Part shown: in pieces, positions 17,889-25,112 of the stretch
How the letters are laid out: each line of letters begins with the position of its first letter
Position numbering within the stretch: position 1 is the stretch's first letter
DNA from: Gammaproteobacteria bacterium
Lineage (GTDB): Bacteria; Pseudomonadota; Gammaproteobacteria; DSM-16500
Direction of reading: 5' to 3'
DNA: 64,000 nucleotides
Assembly (NCBI GenBank): GCA_031291175.1
Contig: JARLJO010000078.1
Coordinates: 124,001-188,000 of the forward strand
The notes under the pieces: generated by a model
Seen by the model: the letters and a program-made list of their open reading frames with translations, nothing else
Databases searched by the model: none
Told to the model about the DNA's origin: nothing
Made by a program: the position numbers and the translations under genes

Positions 17889-18500
17889 TTGACTCACGAT
17901 ATTGATATCTTGCACATGACCCTTTTTTGGATTTGTGTGACAACGGGTTTTTTCGTTTTTGCCGTGATGATCTATTCGATTATTGCTCATCGAAAATCAC
18001 GCGGATTGATGACTCATCCTTTTCATAAAAAAACCTGGGTGGAGCTCACCTGGACTTTTATTTCACTGATTGTATTAATTTTGCTGATCATTCCCTCTAT
18101 TCGTGTTTTGATGAGCATGAATGGCCTGAGCAAAGAAGATGTCCCTCCCGCGACAAAAACTTTTACGATGACAGAATTAATGCAAAAAGGTCATGATATC
18201 TATCAAGGCCTCTGTGCGGCATGTCATCAACCCACAGGCCTAGGTCTGCCACCGGCGTATCCCGCATTGAATGGCAGCCCCCTGGTCACGGGACCCACTG
18301 ATACCCTTCTTAATCGTGTACTGAATGGCAAGCCAGGCACCGCCATGCCCGCTTTTCGCGATCAACTGAATGACGAAGAAATAGCCGCTGTCGCTACGTT
18401 TGAACGCAATTCATGGCACAACAAAACAGGAACCGCGATCCAACCCAGCGAAGTCACCGCAGCACGTGCAAAACCAGTAACCACAGAAGAAAAACCCTGA
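17889..18500 (+). CDS. CoxB-like membrane domain fused to cytochrome c, CuA domain absent
   Basis: The first ~75 residues match the N-terminal membrane hairpin of cytochrome oxidase subunit II: TM1 at ~9-32 ending HRKSRG, then HKKTWVELTWTFISLIVLILL, where CoxB has its conserved E-x-x-W-T-x-x-P-type TM2. In a normal CoxB the CuA cupredoxin domain follows, and in some a cytochrome c domain after it. Here the protein passes directly to a class I cytochrome c domain: CAACH at 109-113 and the distal Met in GTAMPAF at 153. At 203 residues it lacks CuA entirely. It starts at TTG 17889 with AGG upstream; ATG 17916 is an alternative. No other oxidase genes adjoin. It may deliver electrons as a membrane-tethered cytochrome c. 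Confidence 0.78.
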   Translation: MTHDIDILHMTLFWICVTTGFFVFAVMIYSIIAHRKSRGLMTHPFHKKTWVELTWTFISLIVLILLIIPSIRVLMSMNGLSKEDVPPATKTFTMTELMQKGHDIYQGLCAACHQPTGLGLPPAYPALNGSPLVTGPTDTLLNRVLNGKPGTAMPAFRDQLNDEEIAAVATFERNSWHNKTGTAIQPSEVTAARAKPVTTEEKP

Positions 18501-18508
18501 AAAAAAGT

Positions 18509-18629
18509 GTTAACTCAAGGAGAGTGATCATCTTATTCCAGCTCCAAAAACACCACATCCCTGTGGTTAACGCCGCCATCCATGGCTTGCCCTTCGCTTC
18601 CATAAGATGATCACTCTCCTTGAGTTAAC
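18509..18629 (-). mobile_element. MITE-like element, copy 2 (121 bp), inverted relative to copy 1
   Basis: Perfect 28-bp inverted ends beginning GTTAACTCAAGGAGAGTG. Read on the minus strand it matches copy 1 at about 90%, including the core and a ~15-bp extension beyond one end (AAAAATATAGAAATAGC). The base that differs from copy 1 inside the terminal repeat (C to G) is changed in both arms, keeping them paired. It starts eight bases after the cytochrome gene stop and could form a strong transcript-end hairpin. Confidence 0.8.
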
Positions 18630-18790
18630 GCTATTTCTATATTTTTAAGGGGAAATTTCCTGAGCTTTGTTGGCTGTTAACAGCGAATCTTCCTGATATT
18701 GGCATTTTGTGGATGAGGCTTGGTTATTTTTGTTTATCTTCGTTTATTGGTTATAATAGCGAATATTTATTACCACAATGAGAATTCGTT

Positions 18791-19678
18791 ATGCCCTGGC
18801 TCATCAATGCAGCACAACTGGACAAATTTCGTAAAAGTCAAAAATCGTTAATTATATTGGATGCCTCCTGGCACATGCCGGCAGACAATCGAAATGCCAA
18901 AGACGAATTTGTTGAAAAACATATCTTGGACGCTAAATTTTTTGATATTGATGCTTTCAGTGACCCCAATCCAGAAGCCCCACATCCCCACATGCTACTA
19001 AAGGACGACAAAGTCATCGGCGATAAATTAGGTGCGATGGGCATTCGCAATGATTACAAAATTATTTTTTATGATAACAGCAAGCTACATAGCGCGTGTC
19101 GCGCATTGTGGATGCTGAAAATGTTTGGGCATAACCCACAGCAGCTTTATCTTCTGGATGGCGGATTGAATGCATGGACTCAATACGGCGGCAAAATGGA
19201 ATCCGGTGAAGCACCCGCCTCCCCCAAAGAATATACAGCAAAAACCCAAGATCAATACGTTCGTACCTTGTCGCAAATGAAAAGCAATTTACACAATCCA
19301 AAAGAGCAAGTGGTTGATGTACGACATGCCGTGCGCTACGCAGGCGGCCCTGAGCTACGACCTGGCGTCCGACCGGGCCATATCCCAGGAAGCTTCTCAT
19401 TTCCCTACACAAGCCTGTTTGACAAAAACGATTGCTGGCGCCCTATTGAGAAAATTCGCATGCAATTAACGGGCATTGGTCTTGATCTGACGGCACCGAT
19501 AGTCTCAACCTGCGGATCGGGTATGAGCGCTCCAACGCTTAATTTTGCCCTGGATTTATTAGAGCATCCTCATCATGCCGTCTATAATGGCTCATGGAAT
19601 GAATGGGGCGCAGAAAAGCTTTATGCCAATGAGCTAAGCCTGGATGAACGACCCGTGATTCGCAGTCTTGACGTTTAA
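18791..19678 (+). CDS. sseA: 3-mercaptopyruvate/thiosulfate sulfurtransferase
   Basis: A two-domain rhodanese of 295 residues. The N-terminal, inactive domain has DASWHMPADNRNAKDEF and KHILDAKFFDID; the C-terminal domain has DVRHAVRYAGG, RPGHIPGSFSFPY and the active-site loop CGSGMSAPTLNFALDLL with the catalytic Cys. CGSG(V/M)(S/T)A is typical of SseA mercaptopyruvate sulfurtransferases rather than the CRKGV of thiosulfate types. It moves sulfur from mercaptopyruvate to an acceptor in cysteine catabolism. Single gene; start at the ATG with a GAGAA upstream. Confidence 0.92.
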   Translation: MPWLINAAQLDKFRKSQKSLIILDASWHMPADNRNAKDEFVEKHILDAKFFDIDAFSDPNPEAPHPHMLLKDDKVIGDKLGAMGIRNDYKIIFYDNSKLHSACRALWMLKMFGHNPQQLYLLDGGLNAWTQYGGKMESGEAPASPKEYTAKTQDQYVRTLSQMKSNLHNPKEQVVDVRHAVRYAGGPELRPGVRPGHIPGSFSFPYTSLFDKNDCWRPIEKIRMQLTGIGLDLTAPIVSTCGSGMSAPTLNFALDLLEHPHHAVYNGSWNEWGAEKLYANELSLDERPVIRSLDV

Positions 19679-19732
19679 ATTACACTGAAAAACTGGCGTT
19701 CATTTGACACAACATACAGACAAAAGAACTCT

Positions 19733-19818
19733 TACGTACCGTGGCTTGTCCACGGTATCCAGCGATTGAAACCTGGTTCGAGAGTTTTCTGGATACCGTG
19801 GACAAGCCACGGTACGTA
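19733..19818. repeat. Palindromic intergenic repeat (86 bp)
   Basis: TACGTACCGTGGCTTGTCC at the left is matched inverted by GGACAAGCCACGGTACGTA at the right, with inner arms CACGGTATCCAG and CTGGATACCGTG; the loop is ~26 bp. A decayed copy is at 1641-1723 and a short relative at 33754-33774. It is REP-like, convergent between sseA and the next minus-strand gene. Confidence 0.8.
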
Positions 19819-19894
19819 GGGGTTTAAGAACGGGACGTAGAGGGTTGAGAACAGGACATAGGGGATTGAGGACGGTACATAGGAGTTTGAGAAC
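19811..19894. repeat. Minisatellite: four 21-bp tandem repeats
   Basis: Units GGTACGTAGGGGTTTAAGAAC, with small changes, repeat four times at an exact 21-bp period. The first unit overlaps the right end of the palindrome, suggesting that the repeat grew from it. Because 21 is a multiple of three, a minus-strand frame encodes a heptad-like run (VLNPLCP, VLNPLRP); I see no start signal and do not regard it as a gene. Confidence 0.8.
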
Positions 19895-19918
19895 CGCCAA
19901 GCTTTTTGCCTCTCTCCT

Positions 19919-20578
19919 TTATGCCTGGACTGATCCTTCCTGACTGCTGGTTTTTCCACCAATTACTTTATCCAGTACGTGAGATCCTCCACTTAACTCC
20001 ACAAGCCCTTTGCCGCCAGGAAAATGAATCACATTCGCCACGGAACCTTCTTTCAAATAAATAATGGGTTGCTCATTGGTATTTTGTTTTTTGATGGTTA
20101 ATTCATTCATGACAGAATGAGTCAAATAGCTGGCATTCGTGCTTATCGACAAAGGACCACGAAAGAGGGTCTGACTGGCATTCAAATCGCCAACCAACAC
20201 TGTATCGGTATGAAACTCACAGAAATCGAAATCCGCATCACCAACAATCTTGGTCCCAGATTCAAATTGGGATCCTCGTGACCGGACATCGCCCACAATC
20301 ATCACATTCCCATTCAGGACTGAATTCACCATGGTGACATCACCTACAATATCAATGTGGTTCATAATGGCATTTTTTGCCGTGAAATCTCCCATCACTT
20401 TCAGCTCGTCTAAAATCGTTGTGCCATCTAATACGACATTGCCTTTATAATCGATTGATTGCAGCACGCCAACTCCACATCGCAACGTATCACCTTCATC
20501 GACACATGCAGCCTGGGCAAATGCACAAGTTGTGACAGCCATGACAATAGCCCACAATACATAATAGTATTTTTTCAC
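19919..20578 (-). CDS. Secreted beta-helix-like protein, function unknown
   Basis: From GTG 20578 the 219-residue protein begins with a signal peptide (VKKYYYVLWAIVMAVTT, cleavage after AFAQA). The mature protein opens with a Cys pair (ACVDEGDTLRCG) and continues as a series of ~20-residue repeats with the pattern V-x-G-D-(V/F) (KVMGDFTAKNAIMNHIDIVG, VMIVGDVRSRGSQF, KIVGDADF, VLVGDLNASQ), as expected for a right-handed beta solenoid of the bactofilin or polymer-forming type. AAGGAAAG precedes the GTG; a TTG at 20614 upstream is less likely. I recognise no named family. A periplasmic or surface structural role is inferred only from shape. Confidence 0.75.
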   Translation of the reverse strand: MKKYYYVLWAIVMAVTTCAFAQAACVDEGDTLRCGVGVLQSIDYKGNVVLDGTTILDELKVMGDFTAKNAIMNHIDIVGDVTMVNSVLNGNVMIVGDVRSRGSQFESGTKIVGDADFDFCEFHTDTVLVGDLNASQTLFRGPLSISTNASYLTHSVMNELTIKKQNTNEQPIIYLKEGSVANVIHFPGGKGLVELSGGSHVLDKVIGGKTSSQEGSVQA

Positions 20579-20768
20579 GCGCGGCTTTCCTTGAAATGTT
20601 GATGCTAATAACAAAAACTAAAAAAATAATTTGGGATGGGATTGAATTGAAAAACACAGAAAGAAAATTGAAAATGCAAATAAGATGGCGATACAAGCGA
20701 ACAGAATGCTATTACAATTCCAATCGCCTGACAATCACTTTTTTATACCACCCTTGCCGCTCAAAGTA

Positions 20769-21851
20769 TTAACGCAAAGCCTCGGCCAACTTTAATAACG
20801 TTTTTTGCAAATCTTTTAAATCATAAATGAACGCGGCAAGGTGTACGTAATCTTGAGAGATATCCAGAAGCTCAAGCGGCAAGGCCACCGTCTTGTGGAA
20901 TAAGGCCTCTAATGCATGCATATCTTCGGCAAAATCAGGCAACGGTGCTTTTAATTTTTTTAAATCTAATAAAATGACTAGCGCATCAATAATACTGATG
21001 GTCTGTGCAACGCTATGGGCAATAGGTTTATGCAACTTATCCAACAGCTCCAGATTAATCTGCCAACGCGCAGCATGCTGCAATGCAAATAAGATTTCCC
21101 CCGCCTGCTCTGTGCGCACCAAAAAATGTCGATGCCCTTCTCGCAATGCCACATTGAACCCGGCTTCATAAACCCATTCAGGAAAAAATGCACTCTGGGT
21201 CTGTAAAACTCGCTCAACATCGATTTTTTTGGCCTGGACTTTCTCTCGTGCCTCTTCGCTCTGTTGAAAAAGCAGGTCGGTGATCGCCAAAAGATAATAT
21301 TCATAAGCACGCAAAATAGTCATGACACCAGTACGAAAATCCACATCCGCTCGCGCGGGAAAAACCAATAATCCACTGACAAGCCCAATCAAACCACCCA
21401 ACATCACATCATGCATACGTGAATAAAGAACATGTTTCGTAGGAAAAGGCACTAACATAATCAAAACTACCATAGCCACTATTAAAGGTGCAGATAGCAA
21501 CTGGCCTCCTACGGCGTAGCGATCGTGCAGATAGCTAGCCATGATAAAAGTGGCGACCACTAGAGTATTCAGGATAAATTGATCATTAACGTATTGCGCT
21601 ACGACTGAACCAATAGACACACTTAAAATAATGACAATAAAATACTGCAAGGCTAAGCGTAAATTAGTTCTAATTGCCACCTGCATAACAAGCAATGCCG
21701 ACAACGGCACCCACAATTCTTGCATGGTAGAAAAATAGCGATCGACAATAACGGCAACAACCATTCCAAACGCAACGCTCGCCGCTCGCCGACCAGTCAA
21801 AGATTGCGGCTGCAAAAAATTCAATTTCTGCCAGAGGGTTTGATAACTCAT
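20769..21851 (-). CDS. FUSC-family inner-membrane protein (second of a pair)
   Basis: A 360-residue protein with about six N-terminal membrane spans (GMVVAVIVDRYFS, PLSALLVMQVAIRTNLRL, then a second group including APLIVAMVVLIMLVPFPTK) followed by a ~160-residue cytosolic helical domain. This is the half-size FUSC/aromatic-acid-exporter organisation (related to AaeB and fusaric acid resistance proteins). Its ATG overlaps the stop of the upstream FUSC gene by four bases (21848-21851), so both are one transcript and perhaps one complex. Family members export small aromatic acids or form membrane scaffolds; the substrate is not evident. Confidence 0.8.
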   Translation of the reverse strand: MSYQTLWQKLNFLQPQSLTGRRAASVAFGMVVAVIVDRYFSTMQELWVPLSALLVMQVAIRTNLRLALQYFIVIILSVSIGSVVAQYVNDQFILNTLVVATFIMASYLHDRYAVGGQLLSAPLIVAMVVLIMLVPFPTKHVLYSRMHDVMLGGLIGLVSGLLVFPARADVDFRTGVMTILRAYEYYLLAITDLLFQQSEEAREKVQAKKIDVERVLQTQSAFFPEWVYEAGFNVALREGHRHFLVRTEQAGEILFALQHAARWQINLELLDKLHKPIAHSVAQTISIIDALVILLDLKKLKAPLPDFAEDMHALEALFHKTVALPLELLDISQDYVHLAAFIYDLKDLQKTLLKLAEALR

Positions 21852-22873
21852 TCTTTAGTACCCTCCACTAGCTTTTGAATGTCTTCGGCTAATTTTAGTA
21901 GCGCCTCTTTCAACTCATTTAAATCATTTATAAAAAACATGAAAACAATCGGCTCGCGCGCCACCACTTGCAAAGCACTCCGATTGATTTCTTCTAATTG
22001 AAAAATAGCTTCGGTGAAAGCCTCATCCATACGGGTTGGGAACTGTGGATGCTTAATTTTGTCTATTAACATTTGAAAACAATCTGTAATGCTCACAGCC
22101 AACGCCGTGAACTCCACACTGGCCACTTCAAATGTCGTGTGATCCCCTACTCTCTGCAATAAAATACCGAGCGACAAAAGGATTTCATATAAATGCTCAA
22201 CTTGATTAACAATTGAAACGAACTGAATATTCTCTATTTTAGGCCATATATTTCGTAGCTGCGTGATAGCGTACAAACAATCGGCTCTTCTTTCGTGTAA
22301 GCCCTTATCATAAATATAGTGTTTTTCTGGATAATCTCGACTAATAAAACAAGAGAAAATCGCGCGACTTAATTGAGACAAACGCTGAAAACACTGGATC
22401 AATCGGATATTGGCGGAAGCGACAGAACGACTCGGAAAAAAAATCATTTGCAAGAAAGCTGCAATCACAAAACCTAATAGAACACATAAAAAACGTTCAG
22501 CCCAGAAAGGAGAACTGGCCCCCGCGCCAGCAGAAAGAGTCGCTATAAAATTCGTTAAAAACGTTACACCCCAAATGGCTGAATAAATCACGCCAAGAGA
22601 AACACTAACATAAGTGGTTAACATTAAAAAAACGGCGAGACAAAAGACATATCCTGAAATTAACTGGCTGAGCAATGCCAGGCTAGCGGCAGCCAAGCCC
22701 GCCACGAGCACCACAACTAGCCGGCCACGCCATAATAGCTTGGGGCAAAACTGCACCCCCAGCAATGCTGAAATCACTATCCAATATGCTTCCTGCCATT
22801 GGAAAAAATAATAAAATCCAAAAGCGATCGTCGCTGCTAATACTAAACGATAAGACTGCTGAATTGACTTCAT
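21848..22873 (-). CDS. FUSC-family inner-membrane protein (first of a pair)
   Basis: The 341-residue protein has the same layout as its downstream neighbour: a short N-terminus, spans beginning LAATIAFGFYYFFQWQEAYW, several more through ATLSAGAGASSPFWAERFLC, and a C-terminal helical cytosolic domain ending LNELKEALLKLAEDIQKL, which resembles LKDLQKTLLKLAEAL at the end of the neighbour. The two are therefore diverged tandem duplicates. Translational coupling through an ATGA overlap supports joint function. No periplasmic adaptor or outer membrane partner is adjacent. Confidence 0.8.
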   Translation of the reverse strand: MKSIQQSYRLVLAATIAFGFYYFFQWQEAYWIVISALLGVQFCPKLLWRGRLVVVLVAGLAAASLALLSQLISGYVFCLAVFLMLTTYVSVSLGVIYSAIWGVTFLTNFIATLSAGAGASSPFWAERFLCVLLGFVIAAFLQMIFFPSRSVASANIRLIQCFQRLSQLSRAIFSCFISRDYPEKHYIYDKGLHERRADCLYAITQLRNIWPKIENIQFVSIVNQVEHLYEILLSLGILLQRVGDHTTFEVASVEFTALAVSITDCFQMLIDKIKHPQFPTRMDEAFTEAIFQLEEINRSALQVVAREPIVFMFFINDLNELKEALLKLAEDIQKLVEGTKE

Positions 22874-23100
22874 CCGTTTTTTTTCACATCCTTGGTAGCT
22901 AGCGCCTGTTTACAATTGCAGATAATCCTACTCAGTGTATGCGGAAAAACAGTTTTTTTCACGAATTTCCTAAAGTTAAAGCACAAAAATAGTATCCCCT
23001 CCAGCCATGACGCATGAACGGAAATTTTTCATTTCATTTTTTTATAGCATCCTCAGTCTGAGCCTCGGTCAATTGATAAAATTCTCCAAAAAACCCTATT

Positions 23101-23183
23101 TTTGTAGGCTGGACTAAGCGCAGCGTGTCCGGCGAGCTGTGCACTGCTGCTCCCGGACACGCTGCGCTGAGTCCCGGCTACAA
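23101..23183. repeat. Palindromic intergenic repeat, GTAGGCTGGACT family
   Basis: TTTGTAGGCTGGACTAAGCG and CAGCGTGTCCGG are answered inverted by CCGGACACGCTG and CGCTGAGTCCCGGCTACAAA across a ~20-bp loop. It lies in the 425-base space between the FUSC genes and psd. The rest of that space holds the psd promoter region (TATAAT at 23262-23267) and nothing else I can support. Confidence 0.75.
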
Positions 23184-23298
23184 AGCCATCGATTGCTGGT
23201 CAAAAAAGCCCGCTCACTGACAACCCGCGAGATTTAAATTTCAAAATACACACTAGTCCGCTATAATGCGGCTCTTTTTTTTAAAAATTAGCCGACCC

Positions 23299-24159
23299 AT
23301 GATACGCAAACGATTACAGATCCTGCCCCAATATCTCGCCCCACAACACCTGCTCACGCAACTGGCAGGATGGTTATCGGTGCGCAAAAGCTTATGGTTT
23401 AAGAATTGGCAGATCAATCATCTTATTAATCGTTATGGCGTTGATATTAACGAAGCGGTTCTGACGGATCCTGCTGACTATCCGACATTTAATAGCTTTT
23501 TTACTCGTCGTCTCAAACCAGAATTAAGACCCATCGTCACAGAGAACGATGCGTTAGCAAGCCCTGCCGATGGCACTATCAGCCAATGCGGACATATTGA
23601 TAACAATTTGTTATTCCAGGCCAAAGGCTTTCATTTCACCCTTGAAAATCTACTTGGTGGCACAGAGGCTGAGGCTAGACCGTTTGTGAATGGTGAGTTT
23701 GCTACTATTTACCTTTCCCCTAAAGACTACCACCGCGTTCATATGCCCTTTACTGGCGTATTACGAGAAACCGTGTTTATTCCTGGCAGACTCTTTTCCG
23801 TCAATCAACACACTGCTCAAAATGTCCCGAATCTTTTCGCTCGTAACGAACGCTTAGTCTGTTTGTTTGAAACAGAAGTCGGCTCCATGGCTGTGATTTT
23901 TGTTGGGGCGATGCTAGTTGGCAGCATCAATACCGTTTGGGGCGGCAAGATTCATGCAAACCAAATAACTCGTCAATCCTTTCCCACCTCCTCCGATCAA
24001 GCGATCAAAATAGAACGTGGCGCCGAAATAGGTCACTTCGAAATGGGATCCACCGTCATCTTGCTGCTACCACAAGGCGCGGTACAATGGCCTGCCACCT
24101 TAAAAGAAAATTCTCTTGTAAAAATGGGACAATTTTTAGGAAAAATGAAGATCTCTTAA
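23299..24159 (+). CDS. psd: Phosphatidylserine decarboxylase proenzyme
   Basis: Converts phosphatidylserine to phosphatidylethanolamine at the inner membrane, using a pyruvoyl group made by self-cleavage. The protein shows PQYLAPQHLLTQLAGWL and FNSFFTRRLKPELRP at the start, SPADGTI, the PKDYHRVHMP motif, and near the C-terminus EMGSTVILLLP, where cleavage within the (L/M)GST site releases the small alpha chain with its Ser-derived pyruvoyl. ATG 23299 is preferred; ATG 23266 overlaps a TATAAT that looks like the promoter -10 element. No strong ribosome site is seen for either. Length (287 residues) is normal. Confidence 0.93.
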   Translation: MIRKRLQILPQYLAPQHLLTQLAGWLSVRKSLWFKNWQINHLINRYGVDINEAVLTDPADYPTFNSFFTRRLKPELRPIVTENDALASPADGTISQCGHIDNNLLFQAKGFHFTLENLLGGTEAEARPFVNGEFATIYLSPKDYHRVHMPFTGVLRETVFIPGRLFSVNQHTAQNVPNLFARNERLVCLFETEVGSMAVIFVGAMLVGSINTVWGGKIHANQITRQSFPTSSDQAIKIERGAEIGHFEMGSTVILLLPQGAVQWPATLKENSLVKMGQFLGKMKIS

Positions 24160-24273
24160 TTTTCTCTTAAGCAAAGACCATTACAATACTCCGTATTAAA
24201 TGTTTCTAGCTGTCTTGCAACGTCCATTTTTTTTGAGGCTTTGCCTCTTTAATTCACTACAGGTAATAGTTTT

Positions 24274-24555
24274 GTGTTTAGACGATCCAACATGAATAAC
24301 AGACACACCTTAAACATCGGCGGCATTTTATGCCTGGCGGTCACGGTGTATTTTATTTATTACCTTCTAATCAAAGACAAGCTGCTACCTTCCTGCGTTT
24401 CCTCTTTACTCTCTATTAGCGCCAAGCATTGGCATTTGCTAGGTGTTGCCCTAGTACCCATTTATATGGGTCTCATGATTTTTGGTGCTGCCATGATTAG
24501 CTTACATTTTGGCTCCGCCATTCAACGCTGGCTTAGCCACTTTTGGCAAAATTAA
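24274..24555 (+). CDS. Small two-span membrane protein, unknown
   Basis: A 93-residue protein (87 if ATG 24292 is used) with two hydrophobic segments (about residues 13-33, ILCLAVTVYFIYYLLI, and 52-75, HLLGVALVPIYMGLMIFGAA) and short basic or aromatic ends. An AGG upstream of the GTG at 24274 gives it modest support. I recognise no family. It is 114 bases after psd in the same direction and may share its transcript. Confidence 0.5.
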   Translation: MFRRSNMNNRHTLNIGGILCLAVTVYFIYYLLIKDKLLPSCVSSLLSISAKHWHLLGVALVPIYMGLMIFGAAMISLHFGSAIQRWLSHFWQN

Positions 24556-24742
24556 AGCACACCTTCCCGTCTCTTAAACCTCCAAATGCTTACCGCCCTG
24601 TGCGAAATATCAGAGACAAAGTGTAAGCCTATGACCATGGGTAAACCCTTAAAAACCTGTTAAAAGACTGATATATATACAGAGATCGCCAAACAGATTT
24701 ATGCCTGCTCATTCTTTCTGATATTCCTGCTATTGTCTCTAT

Positions 24743-24770
24743 TTGTACCGTGAGAATCTTTTGTTATGAT
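24743..24770 (+). promoter_or_regulatory. Sigma70-type promoter of the small RNA candidate
   Basis: TTGTAC at 24743-24748 and TATGAT at 24765-24770 are separated by 16 bp, predicting a start at about 24776, immediately before the GGA-rich region. No coding frame starts nearby. Confidence 0.6.
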
Positions 24771-24775
24771 GAATT

Positions 24776-24905
24776 ACGTTCATGGATGATGGACACGGAT
24801 CGGCATCAGGGTAGATGCTTAAAGGATAGTCCGCCACGGATTTGGTAGAATGGGCCTGGAAGCCCGGGGTAGGTAAGAAGGGGTCGCCGCAAGGTTGCCC
24901 CTTTT
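24776..24905 (+). ncRNA. CsrB/RsmY/RsmZ-like regulatory RNA candidate
   Basis: About 130 nt between a good promoter and a terminator-like hairpin (AAGGGG ... CCCCTT, then TT). Six GGA triplets fall in ~100 nt, several in the loops of short stems: TCA-TGGA-TGA, CCA-CGGATT-TGG and GGGC-CTGGAA-GCCC; a further stem GCATC-AGGGTA-GATGC has AGGG in its loop. GGA in hairpin loops is the binding site of CsrA/RsmA, and RNAs of this size and pattern titrate that protein. In Legionellales, RsmY and RsmZ control the switch to the transmissive phase. No obvious GacA/LetA-type upstream site is seen. It lies in a 557-base non-coding space; the remainder shows nothing. Confidence 0.6.
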
Positions 24906-25112
24906 CAGATTGAACAAAGTTTTTTCCCTCTCTTTTTCCAATTGACTGATTTTATTACTTCTTTATTTTTTGTCTTTTTCTTTGCTTTAATTTTCTCTTA
25001 AGGTTTGGGTTGTATTATAACCACTGTATAAAGGTGGGGCATATATACCTATTACTCTTAAATATGTCTCGCCTCCCATTTCAGTACTCAAAAAAACGTG
25101 GAGTGTTGCGTA

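Noticed and set aside
19700..19962. Short proteins with VLNPL heptads from the minisatellite
   Set aside because: The frames arise from the 21-bp period, have no ribosome site and extend into the palindrome.
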